Shown here piece after piece: positions 1 through 7,187 of a stretch of 41,586 bases of DNA. The notes beneath the pieces were generated by a model. That model was not told where the DNA came from. It ran no database searches and worked only from the letters and a program-made list of their open reading frames with translations. The DNA is from Rubrobacter taiwanensis. GTDB taxonomy: Bacteria; Actinomycetota; Rubrobacteria; Rubrobacterales; Rubrobacteraceae. The position numbers and the translations under genes are program-made. Location: contig NZ_SKBU01000025.1 of NCBI RefSeq assembly GCF_004337705.1, positions 1-41,586 of the forward strand, in the 5' to 3' direction. Position 1 is the first letter of the stretch. Each line of letters starts with the position of its first letter.

Positions 1-97
1 TGAAGACCGTTCCCGCCACAACGAAGGCCAGGATGACCGCCCCGCTGATCAAAAACACCGGCGGGTTGGTGTGCCGCCTGAGATGATCTCCGAGCAT
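1..97 (-). CDS. BCCT-family transporter, N-terminal fragment
   Basis: Only the first 32 codons are inside the window; the gene runs off the left edge. The translation begins MLGDHLRRHTNPPVFLISG and continues into a hydrophobic first membrane segment (AVILAFVVAG). A short basic start, then T-N/D-P-P-V-F and a first helix, is typical of betaine/carnitine/choline transporters (BCCT family), which import compatible solutes with Na+ or H+. The ATG at 97 has a purine-rich stretch (GAAAGGATCC) upstream and a good sigma-A promoter at 146-174. The family call rests on about 30 residues, so it is moderate. It is divergent from the esterase gene at 314. Confidence 0.55.
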   Translation of the reverse strand, partial: MLGDHLRRHTNPPVFLISGAVILAFVVAGTVF

Positions 98-145
98 GGA
101 AAGAGGATCCTTTCTCGGGTCGCCGTCTTCCCGGAAGATCCTATC

Positions 146-174
146 ACCCTATTGCACCCTCCCCGGCGTTTCAA
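146..174 (-). promoter_or_regulatory. Sigma-A type promoter for the BCCT gene
   Basis: Read on the minus strand, TTGAAA (174-169) is followed by a 17-bp spacer and TAGGGT (151-146). The predicted start is near 139, giving an untranslated leader of about 42 nt before the ATG at 97. It is a useful local example of a housekeeping promoter to compare with the boxed promoters further right, which share the TANNNT -10 but lack a TTG-type -35. Confidence 0.55.
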
Positions 175-313
175 GCCTCGGGTGGAGGTTTGCGCTCGCA
201 GGGAGGCGTGGTTGGTACACTGAGGGGGTAAATCCCGTGCAGAGAGGTCCGGGTTAGCGGGTCGCGCCATGTTCTGGCCTTCCGCAGAGCCGGGCGGCCG
301 GAGAGGAGGGATC

Positions 314-949
314 TTGACTGAGAGGCTGGACTTCGAGCACCGCTTCCTGCCGGGCGAGAGCGGGGCGACGCTCCTGCTGCTTCACGGCACGGGGGGCAAC
401 GAGGACGATCTGATCCCGCTCGGCCGCGAGATCGGGCCCGGAGCGGCCCTCCTGAGCCCGCGTGGGAAGGTGCTGGAGAACGGGATGCCCCGGTACTTCC
501 GGCGGCTGGCCGAGGGCGTCTTCGACATGGAAGATCTGGTGTTCCGCACGCACGAGCTCGCGGACTTCGTGCGGTCCGCTGCCGCCGAGTACGGATTCGA
601 TCCGGAGAGGCTGTACGCCGTCGGGTATTCCAACGGAGCGAACATAGCGGCGAGTCTGTTGCTGCTGCATCCCGGGCTCCTGCGCGGTGCGGTCCTCTTC
701 CGGGCGATGGTGCCGCTGGAGCCCGAAGCGGCACCCGATCTCCGGGGTACCGCCATCTTCATGTCCTCCGGCCGCCGTGACCCCCTCGTGCCTCCGGCCA
801 GCGCCGAGCAGCTGGCAAACATCTTGCGCCGGGCCGGAGCCGAGGTCGTTCTGAACTGGCACGACGGCGGACACGGGCTGGAGATCTCCGAGATCGGGGC
901 CGCCCGCAAGTGGCTCTCCGCAAGGATCGGTGGGGACGGGGAGGGATAG
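314..949 (+). CDS. Alpha/beta hydrolase (phospholipase/carboxylesterase family)
   Basis: A predicted 211-residue cytoplasmic serine hydrolase of the small carboxylesterase/phospholipase family (MhqD/YpfH-like). Visible motifs: an N-terminal strand and oxyanion-hole region LLLHGTGGNEDD, the nucleophile elbow G-Y-S-N-G around residue 115, a catalytic Asp in GRRDPLVP, and a catalytic His in DGGHGLE near the C-terminus. The triad is therefore complete. The first possible start is the ATG at 269, but TTG at 314 is preferred because GGAGGG lies just upstream and the protein then begins MTERLDFEHRF, directly at the fold. The family acts on short esters and in some members on quinone adducts; the substrate cannot be read from sequence. 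No signal peptide. Confidence 0.8.
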   Translation: MTERLDFEHRFLPGESGATLLLLHGTGGNEDDLIPLGREIGPGAALLSPRGKVLENGMPRYFRRLAEGVFDMEDLVFRTHELADFVRSAAAEYGFDPERLYAVGYSNGANIAASLLLLHPGLLRGAVLFRAMVPLEPEAAPDLRGTAIFMSSGRRDPLVPPASAEQLANILRRAGAEVVLNWHDGGHGLEISEIGAARKWLSARIGGDGEG

Positions 950-1006
950 ACGACCGACGCGCCCGCTCGAGAACGTAGACCCTGGCAAACGGGAGGCCGG
1001 TAGGGT

Positions 1007-1322
1007 ATGAGGCTGGGAATCTTCCTGCCCTCCGGCGGGGCGTGGCTGGATCGGGGTCGGACTGGACCCGGAGGGGATCGCCGGGGTGCGCGGGCGGCTG
1101 GAGCGCTTGGGTGAAGAGCTGGGCCGGGACGCCGGGGAGCTGGAGATCGGCACCATCCACCGCTTCAGGCCGGGAGATTCGGCGGAGGCCATGGTCGGGG
1201 CCGCCCGCTGCTTCGCGGAGGCAGGGGTGGATCTGCTGATGCTCTCCGCGGCCCCGGTGAACCGGGAGGTGCTGGCCTGGATCTCGGAAGAAGTCGCTCC
1301 GGCTCTTGGAGGCGGTCCGTAA
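1007..1322 (+). pseudogene. Decayed luciferase-like (LLM class) monooxygenase
   Basis: ATG at 1007 starts MRLGIFLPSGG, the typical first strand of F420- or FMN-dependent luciferase-like monooxygenases. After about 17 codons similarity is lost in that frame and reading ends at a TGA 36 codons in. From about 1052 a different frame reads VGLDPEGIAGVRGRL and then GEELGRDAGELEIGT, continuing with AMVGAARCFAEAGVDLLML and ending at 1322; this resembles the C-terminal part of the same family. Normal members are about 280-330 residues; here roughly 130 remain, in two frames. An internal deletion plus a frameshift is the simplest explanation. Family identity is an inference from the start and the end only. 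Confidence 0.5.
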
Positions 1323-1536
1323 CCGCCGGGGAACCCGGTTCGGAGAGGTGGCGCGGCGGTTTGCCGGCGAGGCCGTGCTGCGGGTTGGGAAGCGGCCCAC
1401 CCCACCCGTCCGCGACCGCTCTGAAACCGGCGGCCTGGCCGTTCTTCCGGGACGAAAACCGGTCGAATATCCGATGGCAGGGGCGGCGCGCGGGAGTAAA
1501 TTCTCTGCAATATCGGAACGGCAAGAGGAGCAGGCT
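1323..1536. other. Non-coding stretch after the pseudogene
   Basis: Between the decayed monooxygenase and the protease start I see no coding pattern in either strand. An open frame extends back to 1306 from the protease gene, but its translation is Arg/Gly/Pro-rich and looks like read-through of GC-rich DNA. The promoter of the protease operon is probably here; no confident -35/-10 pair was found. Confidence 0.4.
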
Positions 1537-2415
1537 GTGGAGAGCAGAGAGCTGATGGGCCTCTCGGAGGCTCTGGCCGCGGCGGTAGAGAGCGCGGCCG
1601 CGAAGGTAGTGATGGTGGACAGCCGGCGCCGGCGGGCGGCGAGCGGGATCGTCTACGGCGAGGATCTGGTCCTCGTGGCGGACCACGCGCTGGAGCGCGA
1701 GGAGGACATCACGCTCGGGACGCCGGACGGCCGGAAGCTCCCGGCGGAGGTCGTCGGCCGGAACCCTGCGGCGGACCTCGCCCTGCTGAGGGCCGGGGAG
1801 CTCGGGCTGGAGGCGGCCCGGCCCTCGGAGGAGCCCGCCCGGATCGGGCAGCTCGCGCTGGCGATCGGCCGGCCGGCTTCCGACGGGGTGCGGGCGCGGC
1901 TCGGGATCATCAGCGCGACCGGCGAGTCGTTGCGGACCGGCCGGGGTCGGCGGCTGGAGCGGTATCTGGGGGCGGACACGGCTCCCTTCCCGGGGCTCTC
2001 CGGCGGCCCGCTGGTGGACGCTTCGGGCGCGGTGCTCGGCGTCGTCGTGGCCGGGTTCCGGGGCGTCTCGATCGCCGTCCCGGCCGGCGTGGCCTGGCGC
2101 GTGGCCTCCGGGCTGGCGGCGGGCGAGGGGGCGGCCGGGCGCGGGTACCTCGGCATCTTGAGCCAGCCGGTGTATCTGCCGGAGCTCCGGCAGCGCGGCG
2201 GGTTGCTCGTCGTGGGGGTAGAGGAAGGCAGTCCCGCCGCCCGGAGCGGGCTGGTGGTCGGGGACATCCTGCTCACCTTCGACGGCAGCCCGCTGCGCGA
2301 CACCGACGACCTCCAGGGCCTGATGTTCGGCCGGGCCGGGAGCGAGGCCTCCGTCGAGCTCTTGCGCGGGGGCGAGCGGCAGACGGTGCGGGTGGCGATC
2401 GGCGAACGCGGCTAG
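1537..2415 (+). CDS. Trypsin-like S1C serine protease with PDZ domain
   Basis: A 292-residue HtrA/DegP-like protease without a signal peptide or membrane anchor, so probably cytoplasmic. The trypsin fold spans about residues 20-200, with His near residue 50 (LVADHAL), Asp in NPAADLALL and the nucleophile Ser in FPGLSGGPLV. The last replaces the usual GNSGGP with GLSGGP but keeps the Ser and the glycines. A PDZ domain follows from about residue 205 (RGYLGI to SPAARSGLVVGDILLTFDG). Start GTG 1537 is chosen because AAGAGGAG lies 6 nt upstream. It is the first gene of a tight operon with a LuxR regulator (2 nt gap) and a second S1C protease. Substrate unknown. Confidence 0.8.
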   Translation: MESRELMGLSEALAAAVESAAAKVVMVDSRRRRAASGIVYGEDLVLVADHALEREEDITLGTPDGRKLPAEVVGRNPAADLALLRAGELGLEAARPSEEPARIGQLALAIGRPASDGVRARLGIISATGESLRTGRGRRLERYLGADTAPFPGLSGGPLVDASGAVLGVVVAGFRGVSIAVPAGVAWRVASGLAAGEGAAGRGYLGILSQPVYLPELRQRGGLLVVGVEEGSPAARSGLVVGDILLTFDGSPLRDTDDLQGLMFGRAGSEASVELLRGGERQTVRVAIGERG

Positions 2416-2417
2416 CT

Positions 2418-3017
2418 TTGGAAGCCCCCGCTCCGACGCGCGTGTTCATAGTGGCGCGGACCCCCGCGCTGGGCGCCGGGCTGCGCGCGATGCTGGCGGG
2501 AGGAGAGATCCGGGTGGTCGGCGAGTCGGCGGAGTTGGCCGGACTGCCGGAGGCGGATGTGGTGCTGCTGGCCGGAGAGCTGCCGGAGGAGCCGGAGATA
2601 CCGGAGGAGGTCGCTCCGGCGCTCCTCTCCGACGACGGATCGGCGGCAGCGGTGCTGCAGGAGCTGTCCTCCGGCGGCTGGGCCCTCGTCTCCCCGGACG
2701 CTCCCGCGGAGGAGCTGCGGGCGGCGGTGGCCGCGGCGGCGCGGGGGCTGGTGGCGGTCTCGCGGGAGCTGGCCGGTGTGGTTGCAGATTCCCGGTCGGT
2801 AGCGGCCGAGGAGCTGGACGAGCCGCTGACCGCCCGGGAGCTGGAGGTGCTGGACCTGTTGAGCCGGGGGCTCTCCAACCGGGCCATAGCGGAGGAGCTG
2901 CACCTGAGCGAGCACACGGTGAAGTTTCACGTGTCCTCTATCTACGCCAAGCTGGGAGCCCGGAGCCGCACCGAGGCCGTGAGCCGGGGCGCGCGCTACG
3001 GGCTGGTCTCGCTGTAG
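2418..3017 (+). CDS. NarL/LuxR-family regulator with degenerate receiver
   Basis: A 199-residue regulator. The C-terminus is a clear LuxR helix-turn-helix: LTARELEVLDLLSRGLSNRA, then IAEELHLSEHTVKFHVSSIYAKL. The N-terminus follows the receiver fold (RVFIVARTPALGAGL... as strand 1 and helix 1), but the phosphoacceptor position reads DVVLLAGELP where canonical receivers have VVLLDxxMP. The Asp is therefore replaced by Ala and the acidic pocket is missing, so activation by phosphorylation is unlikely. Start TTG 2418 lies 2 nt after the upstream protease stop, suggesting translational coupling; no strong ribosome site is seen. It is sandwiched between two S1C proteases, which suggests a common stress or quality-control role (inference). 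Confidence 0.8.
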   Translation: MEAPAPTRVFIVARTPALGAGLRAMLAGGEIRVVGESAELAGLPEADVVLLAGELPEEPEIPEEVAPALLSDDGSAAAVLQELSSGGWALVSPDAPAEELRAAVAAAARGLVAVSRELAGVVADSRSVAAEELDEPLTARELEVLDLLSRGLSNRAIAEELHLSEHTVKFHVSSIYAKLGARSRTEAVSRGARYGLVSL

Positions 3018-3044
3018 GTCTGGGTGATTGGTAAGAGGTGGAAG

Positions 3045-4043
3045 ATGAACGGTGTCGAGACTGAGAGATCTTCGCTCTCCGGTGGTAAAAAGGTGATCAT
3101 GGAAGTGTTCGAAAACCTGTCTGCCAGCTCCCGGCTTCCGGAGGAGCCGCTGGACGCCTACTCGCGGGTCATCTCCGGGGTGGCCGGGAAGCTCGGTCCG
3201 GCCGTAGTGGCCGTGAGCGGCCGGAGGCGGCGGGCCGGCGGGAGCGGGGTCATTATCGGATCCGACGGCACGGTCGTAACCAACAGCCACGTGGTCCGGG
3301 GCCTGCGCCAGCGGGGTGGCGGGAGCCTGGAGGTTGCGCTCTCTGACGGCCGGAGCGCGAGCGCCGAGGTGCTGGGCGACGATCCGCCGAGCGATCTGGC
3401 CGTGGTGCGCTTTGAGGCGGAGGGCGAGGTGCCGGTCGCGCCGCTCGGGGAGGCGTCCGGGCTCAAGGTCGGGCAGCTCGTGGTCGCCATCGGGGCGCCG
3501 CTGGGCTTCCAGCAGAGCGTCACCGCGGGCGTGGTGAGCGCGCTGGGGCGGTCCCTGAGAGGGCCGCGGGGCGGCCGGACCATAGAGAACGTCATCCAGA
3601 CGGACGCTGCCATCAACCCCGGCAACTCCGGCGGGCCGCTGGCCGATGCCACCGGCCGGGTCGTCGGCATCAACACGGCCATGATCGGCGGGGCGCAGGG
3701 GATCGGGTTCGCGGTCCCGGTCTCGGCGGCGTTCCGGCGCGTGATCTTCTCCCTCGTCACCGAGGGGCGCGTCCGGCGGGCATACCTGGGCGTGATGGTG
3801 CAGACCCGGCCCGGCGGCGGCGCGGGGGTCGAGAACGTTGCTCCGAACGGCCCGGCGGACGTAGCCGGGGTGAGGCCCGGAGACGTGATAGTTGGCTTCA
3901 ATGGCAAAGAGGTGCGCAGCTCCGACGATCTGCTCAGCCTGCTGGACGCCGCCGCCGTCGGGCGCGACGCCGGGCTGCGCGTGCTGCGCGGCGGCCGCGA
4001 GCTCACCCTGAGCGTGCGCCCGCAGGAGCTGCCCCAGGAGTGA
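3045..4043 (+). CDS. HtrA-like S1C serine protease with PDZ domain
   Basis: A 332-residue trypsin-like protease. The catalytic triad is visible as His in VTNSHVVRG, Asp in PPSDLAVVRF and Ser in INPGNSGGPL. A PDZ domain fills the C-terminus (AYLGVMVQ to VRPGDVIVGFNGKEV). Unlike membrane-anchored or periplasmic HtrA, no hydrophobic segment precedes the protease domain, so a cytoplasmic location is likely. Start ATG 3045 is preferred because AAGAGGTGG precedes it at normal spacing; ATG 3099, also behind a purine stretch, is a possible alternative. Third gene of the protease/LuxR/protease operon. It shares the SGRRRRAxGSG region with the first protease (SRRRRAASG), so the two are probably paralogues. 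Confidence 0.85.
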   Translation: MNGVETERSSLSGGKKVIMEVFENLSASSRLPEEPLDAYSRVISGVAGKLGPAVVAVSGRRRRAGGSGVIIGSDGTVVTNSHVVRGLRQRGGGSLEVALSDGRSASAEVLGDDPPSDLAVVRFEAEGEVPVAPLGEASGLKVGQLVVAIGAPLGFQQSVTAGVVSALGRSLRGPRGGRTIENVIQTDAAINPGNSGGPLADATGRVVGINTAMIGGAQGIGFAVPVSAAFRRVIFSLVTEGRVRRAYLGVMVQTRPGGGAGVENVAPNGPADVAGVRPGDVIVGFNGKEVRSSDDLLSLLDAAAVGRDAGLRVLRGGRELTLSVRPQELPQE

Positions 4044-4170
4044 GCGAACACCGTCTCGGAGATGACGCCCGGGCTGGGGATGCTGCGGGTCTGCACCTCG
4101 CATCTGGGGGGTCCGGCCGGCACCTGCCCGGGACGGCGCCGGGGCGAGCGTGGAGGAGCAGCGGGTCCTT
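4044..4170. other. Intergenic stretch between convergent genes
   Basis: 127 bp between the protease stop and the selD stop. No convincing gene or strong terminator hairpin was recognised. Confidence 0.3.
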
Positions 4171-5196
4171 CTAGGGGATAACCCGGATGCCGGGCTCGGC
4201 GGTCACCCAGCCGATGACCGCGGCGAGCTCGCCCCGGCTCTCCAGCGCCCGGACGAGGGCGTTACGCCTCTCTTCCGGGACCGAGATCAGGAGCCCCCCG
4301 CTCGTCTGCGGGTCGTAGAGCGGCAGCAGCTCCTCCGGGCTCACCCCGTCCGCCAGGACGTAGTCGTTCAGGTACTCCCGGTTGCTCTTCAGCCCGCCGG
4401 GGTAGCAGCCTCCGGCGGCCAGCTCGTCTGCCCGCTCCCAGACCGGGACGCTGCCGCGCCGGACGGCGGCCCCGGCCCCGCTAGCCCGCAGCATCTCCGC
4501 GAGGTGGCCCAGAAGGCCGTAGCCCGTCACGTCGGTCGCCGCCGAGACCCCGGTCTCCGACATGGCCTCCGCCGACCGCCGGTTCAGATGCGCCGCCGCC
4601 TCTACAGCCTCCTCTATCTCCGCCCCGGAGAGCAGGTCGCGCTTGAGGGCGGTGGTGAGGATCCCGAGCCCGAGCGGCTTGGTGAGCACCAGCGCGTCTC
4701 CCGCCCGCGCTCCGGCGTTGCGCACGAGCCTGCCCTCCTCGACCCAGCCGGTGACCGAGAGGCCGTACTTGGGCTCCTCGTCCTGCACGGAGTGGCCGCC
4801 GAGCAGCTTCGCTCCTGCCTCCTCTATCTTGGAGCGCCCGCCGGCCAGGATCTCGCGCAGGATCCCGAGGTCCAGCGAGCACGGGAAAGCTACCAGGTTC
4901 ATCGCCGTCAGCGGCTTACCCGCCATCGCGTAGATGTCTGAGAGGGCGTTGGCGGCTGCGATCTGGCCGAACCGGTATGGGTCGTCCACGATGGGGGTGA
5001 AGAAGTCCACCGACTGCAGCATCAGACCGCCGCCGAACGGGAGGTACCCGGCATCGTCCCGGGTCTCTATCCCGCCGGCGAGGCCCTCCGCCGCGAGCCC
5101 CTCAAGTACCTGCTCCAGGTCCCCCGGAGCGAACTTGGACGCTCAACCCGCCTTCGTGGAGTATTTCGTGAGCCGGATGCGTGCCCGCTCGTCCAT
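4171..5196 (-). CDS. selD: Selenophosphate synthetase with in-frame UGA (Sec)
   Basis: Makes selenophosphate from selenide and ATP, the selenium donor for selenocysteine and selenouridine. From the ATG at 5196 the frame reads MDERARIRLTKYSTKAG, a TGA codon at 5145-5143, then ASKFAPGDLEQVL and the rest of SelD without interruption. In SelD proteins the residue after TxxxxAG is the active-site Cys or Sec (E. coli AGCGCK), so the TGA sits at the catalytic position and most likely encodes Sec: residue 18 of 341. Other family marks: DDAG, SVDFFTPIVDDPYRFG, AGGRSKIEEAG, DVTGYGLLGHL, DPQTSGGLL. An annotation that starts after the TGA (ATG 5022) loses the active site. A TATACT -10 ends 6 nt before the ATG, so the message is probably leaderless. 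Confidence 0.85.
5103..5137 (-). promoter_or_regulatory. Candidate bacterial SECIS hairpin in selD
   Basis: Just after the TGA, the RNA can fold as CAAGU pairing with ACUUG (5 bp), a small internal loop, then GCUCC pairing with GGAGC (5 bp) around a 9-nt loop rich in G. The upper stem begins about 12 nt after the UGA, close to the distance known for bacterial SECIS elements read by SelB. Folding was done by eye only. Confidence 0.5.
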
Positions 5197-5201
5197 AACC
5201 C

Positions 5202-5230
5202 GAGTATACTCCAGGCCGCCGGGAGGTGAA
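5202..5230 (-). promoter_or_regulatory. Promoter for leaderless selD
   Basis: On the minus strand TTCACC, 16 bp, TATACT, 6 nt, then the ATG of selD. The distance places transcription start at or next to the A of the ATG, so the message would lack a leader. No good ribosome site lies upstream of this ATG, in agreement. Confidence 0.45.
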
Positions 5231-5261
5231 CGCGAAGACGGACTCCCGGGCCGCCTCCCCC

Positions 5262-5267
5262 TATAAT
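5262..5267 (+). promoter_or_regulatory. -10 element for the ubiA-like gene
   Basis: A perfect TATAAT, 37 nt before the GTG start at 5305. No convincing -35 (TTGACA-like) is seen 16-18 bp upstream. Confidence 0.4.
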
Positions 5268-5304
5268 CCGGGTTGCCGTCCGTAACCCGAGAGGAGAACG
5301 AGAA

Positions 5305-6306
5305 GTGAACTTCGCGATGTGGGCGCAGGCGCTGCGGACCATCCCGCGCGTGAGCAAGGCCGAGTGGGACCGGCTGGACGTGATCTCCCGCTGGCTGATC
5401 GCGAGCCGCTCCGCGGTGCTGGTTATGACCTTCATCTCGGCGGCCATCGCGGGCATTCTGGCCTTCGCCGCCGGGCTGTTCGACCTCCGGCTGTGGCTGC
5501 TGGTGACGTTGGGGCTCGTCATGGCCCACGCCACCAACAACCTCCTGAACGACGTGACCGACTCGCTCCGGGGCGTGGACCGGGGCAACTACTTCCGTTC
5601 CCGGTACGGCCCGCAGCCCATAGAGCACGGTCTGCTGACGATGCGCGAGATGCTCGTCTACGCTGCTATCACCGGTCTCGCAGCGCTGGCGGCCGGGATC
5701 TATCTCGTCTGGGCGACCGGCTGGCCGACGCTGCTGCTTCTGGCTCTGGGCGCGTTCTTCGTGCTCTTCTACACCTTCCCGCTCGAGTACGTCGGCCTCG
5801 GCGAGCCGGCGGTGCTCGTGGTCTGGGGCCCGCTCATGGTCGGGGGCGGCTACTACGTGATCGCCGGCGCATGGAGCTGGAACGTGGTCCTGGCCAGTCT
5901 GCCGTATGCGCTCGGGGTGACGACCGTGATCTTCGGCAAGCACATAGACAAGATCCCCGCCGACCGGGAGAAGGGCATCTACACCCTCCCCGTCCTGCTC
6001 GGTGAGCGCCTCTCGCGCGGCGCGGCGATCTCGATGATGGCGCTCCAGTACGCATTCGTCCTCTACCTCGTCCTGACCGGCTTCTTCACGCCGGTGATGC
6101 TCCTGGTGCTGCTCGCCCTGCCCATGTTCCGCGACGTGCTCAAGGTCTACCTGAAGCCCAGGCCGGAGGAGGTCCCGCAAGATCCCCGGCTCGCCGCGCT
6201 CTGGCCGCTGTGGTTCGTGAACTTCGCCTTCGTGCACAACCGCCGCTTCGGGGTCCTCTTCCTCTGCGGCCTCATCCTCGAAGCGCTGCTGCGCGGTGTC
6301 CTCTGA
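5305..6306 (+). CDS. UbiA-family membrane prenyltransferase
   Basis: A 333-residue integral membrane protein with about eight or nine hydrophobic helices. The first Asp-rich motif of the UbiA family is NNLLNDVTD (about residue 80) and the second is HIDKIPADREKGIYTLPVLLGE (about residue 215), which bind the Mg-diphosphate of the prenyl donor. It is probably the MenA or related type, adding a polyprenyl chain to an aromatic acceptor in quinone synthesis, but the acceptor cannot be fixed from sequence. GTG 5305 has GAGGAG 8 nt upstream. Its stop overlaps the ATG of the next gene (TGATG), so the two are translationally coupled. Confidence 0.75.
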   Translation: MNFAMWAQALRTIPRVSKAEWDRLDVISRWLIASRSAVLVMTFISAAIAGILAFAAGLFDLRLWLLVTLGLVMAHATNNLLNDVTDSLRGVDRGNYFRSRYGPQPIEHGLLTMREMLVYAAITGLAALAAGIYLVWATGWPTLLLLALGAFFVLFYTFPLEYVGLGEPAVLVVWGPLMVGGGYYVIAGAWSWNVVLASLPYALGVTTVIFGKHIDKIPADREKGIYTLPVLLGERLSRGAAISMMALQYAFVLYLVLTGFFTPVMLLVLLALPMFRDVLKVYLKPRPEEVPQDPRLAALWPLWFVNFAFVHNRRFGVLFLCGLILEALLRGVL

Positions 6307-7187
6307 TGCGCGTCGGCTTCATCGGGCTCGGGATCATGGGCGCTCCCATGGCGAGGAACCTCGCAGAGGCCGGCTACCGGCTCACCGTGCACAACCGCTC
6401 GCCCCGCAAGGCCGAGAAGCTCGCCGGAGAGACCGGGGCCGCGATAGCTTCGAGCCCCGCAGAGACCGCCGGGCGCTGCGACGCCATCATCACCATGCTC
6501 CCCGGCCCGCCGGAGGTGGAGGCGGTGGCGACCGAGGCGATGGAGAACGCCCGCCCCGGCACCCTCCTTATAGACATGAGCACCAGCTCTCCCGAACTGG
6601 CCCGAAAGCTGTGGGAAGCGGGCCGCGAGCGGGGAGTGGGTCTGCTGGACGCTCCGGTGAGTGGTGGAGACGTGGGGGCCGTAGAGGGGAGGCTCTCCAT
6701 CATGGTCGGCGGGGAAGAGGAGGATTTCCGGCGCGCCCGGCCGCTCTTCGAGGTACTGGGGGAGACGATCGTGCACGCCGGACCGGCGGGAGCCGGACAG
6801 ATTACGAAGGCCGCAAACCAGGTGGTGGTCGCGCTGGTGATCCAGGCCGTCTCCGAGGCGCTGGTGCTCGGCACGAGGGGTGGCGTCGGGCCGGAGAAGA
6901 TCTTCGAGGTGCTGGAAGGAGGGCTTGCCTCGAACAAGGTCCTGGAGGTCAAGCGCGAGAAGCTCCTCGGCCGCTCCTTCGAGCCCGGCGGCAAGGTGGA
7001 GTTCCACCGCAAGGATCTCGGGATCGCTCTGGAGGCTGCGCGGGAGCACGGGGCCGTGCTGCCGGGTGCGGCGCTCGTGCAGCAGCTGTTCTGTGCGCTG
7101 GCGGCGAAGGGGCGTGCGGGATGGGATCACTCGGCGCTGCTGACCCTGCTTGAGGATCTCTCGGAGCGCGGGAACGAGAGACCCTAG
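6306..7187 (+). CDS. Beta-hydroxyacid dehydrogenase (3-HIBADH/GarR family)
   Basis: A 293-residue NAD(P)-dependent dehydrogenase. Motifs in order: the Rossmann fingerprint VGFIGLGIMGAPMARNL at the N-terminus, the substrate-binding DAPVSGGDVGA (about residue 120), and GAGQITKAANQ (about residue 170) with the catalytic Lys. Family members oxidise 3-hydroxyisobutyrate or reduce tartronate semialdehyde; the substrate is uncertain. ATG 6306 shares its A with the upstream TGA stop, which fixes the start. At the 3' end its TAG and the TAG of the convergent PAS-GGDEF gene share the four bases CTAG, leaving no space for a terminator between them. Confidence 0.8.
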   Translation: MRVGFIGLGIMGAPMARNLAEAGYRLTVHNRSPRKAEKLAGETGAAIASSPAETAGRCDAIITMLPGPPEVEAVATEAMENARPGTLLIDMSTSSPELARKLWEAGRERGVGLLDAPVSGGDVGAVEGRLSIMVGGEEEDFRRARPLFEVLGETIVHAGPAGAGQITKAANQVVVALVIQAVSEALVLGTRGGVGPEKIFEVLEGGLASNKVLEVKREKLLGRSFEPGGKVEFHRKDLGIALEAAREHGAVLPGAALVQQLFCALAAKGRAGWDHSALLTLLEDLSERGNERP

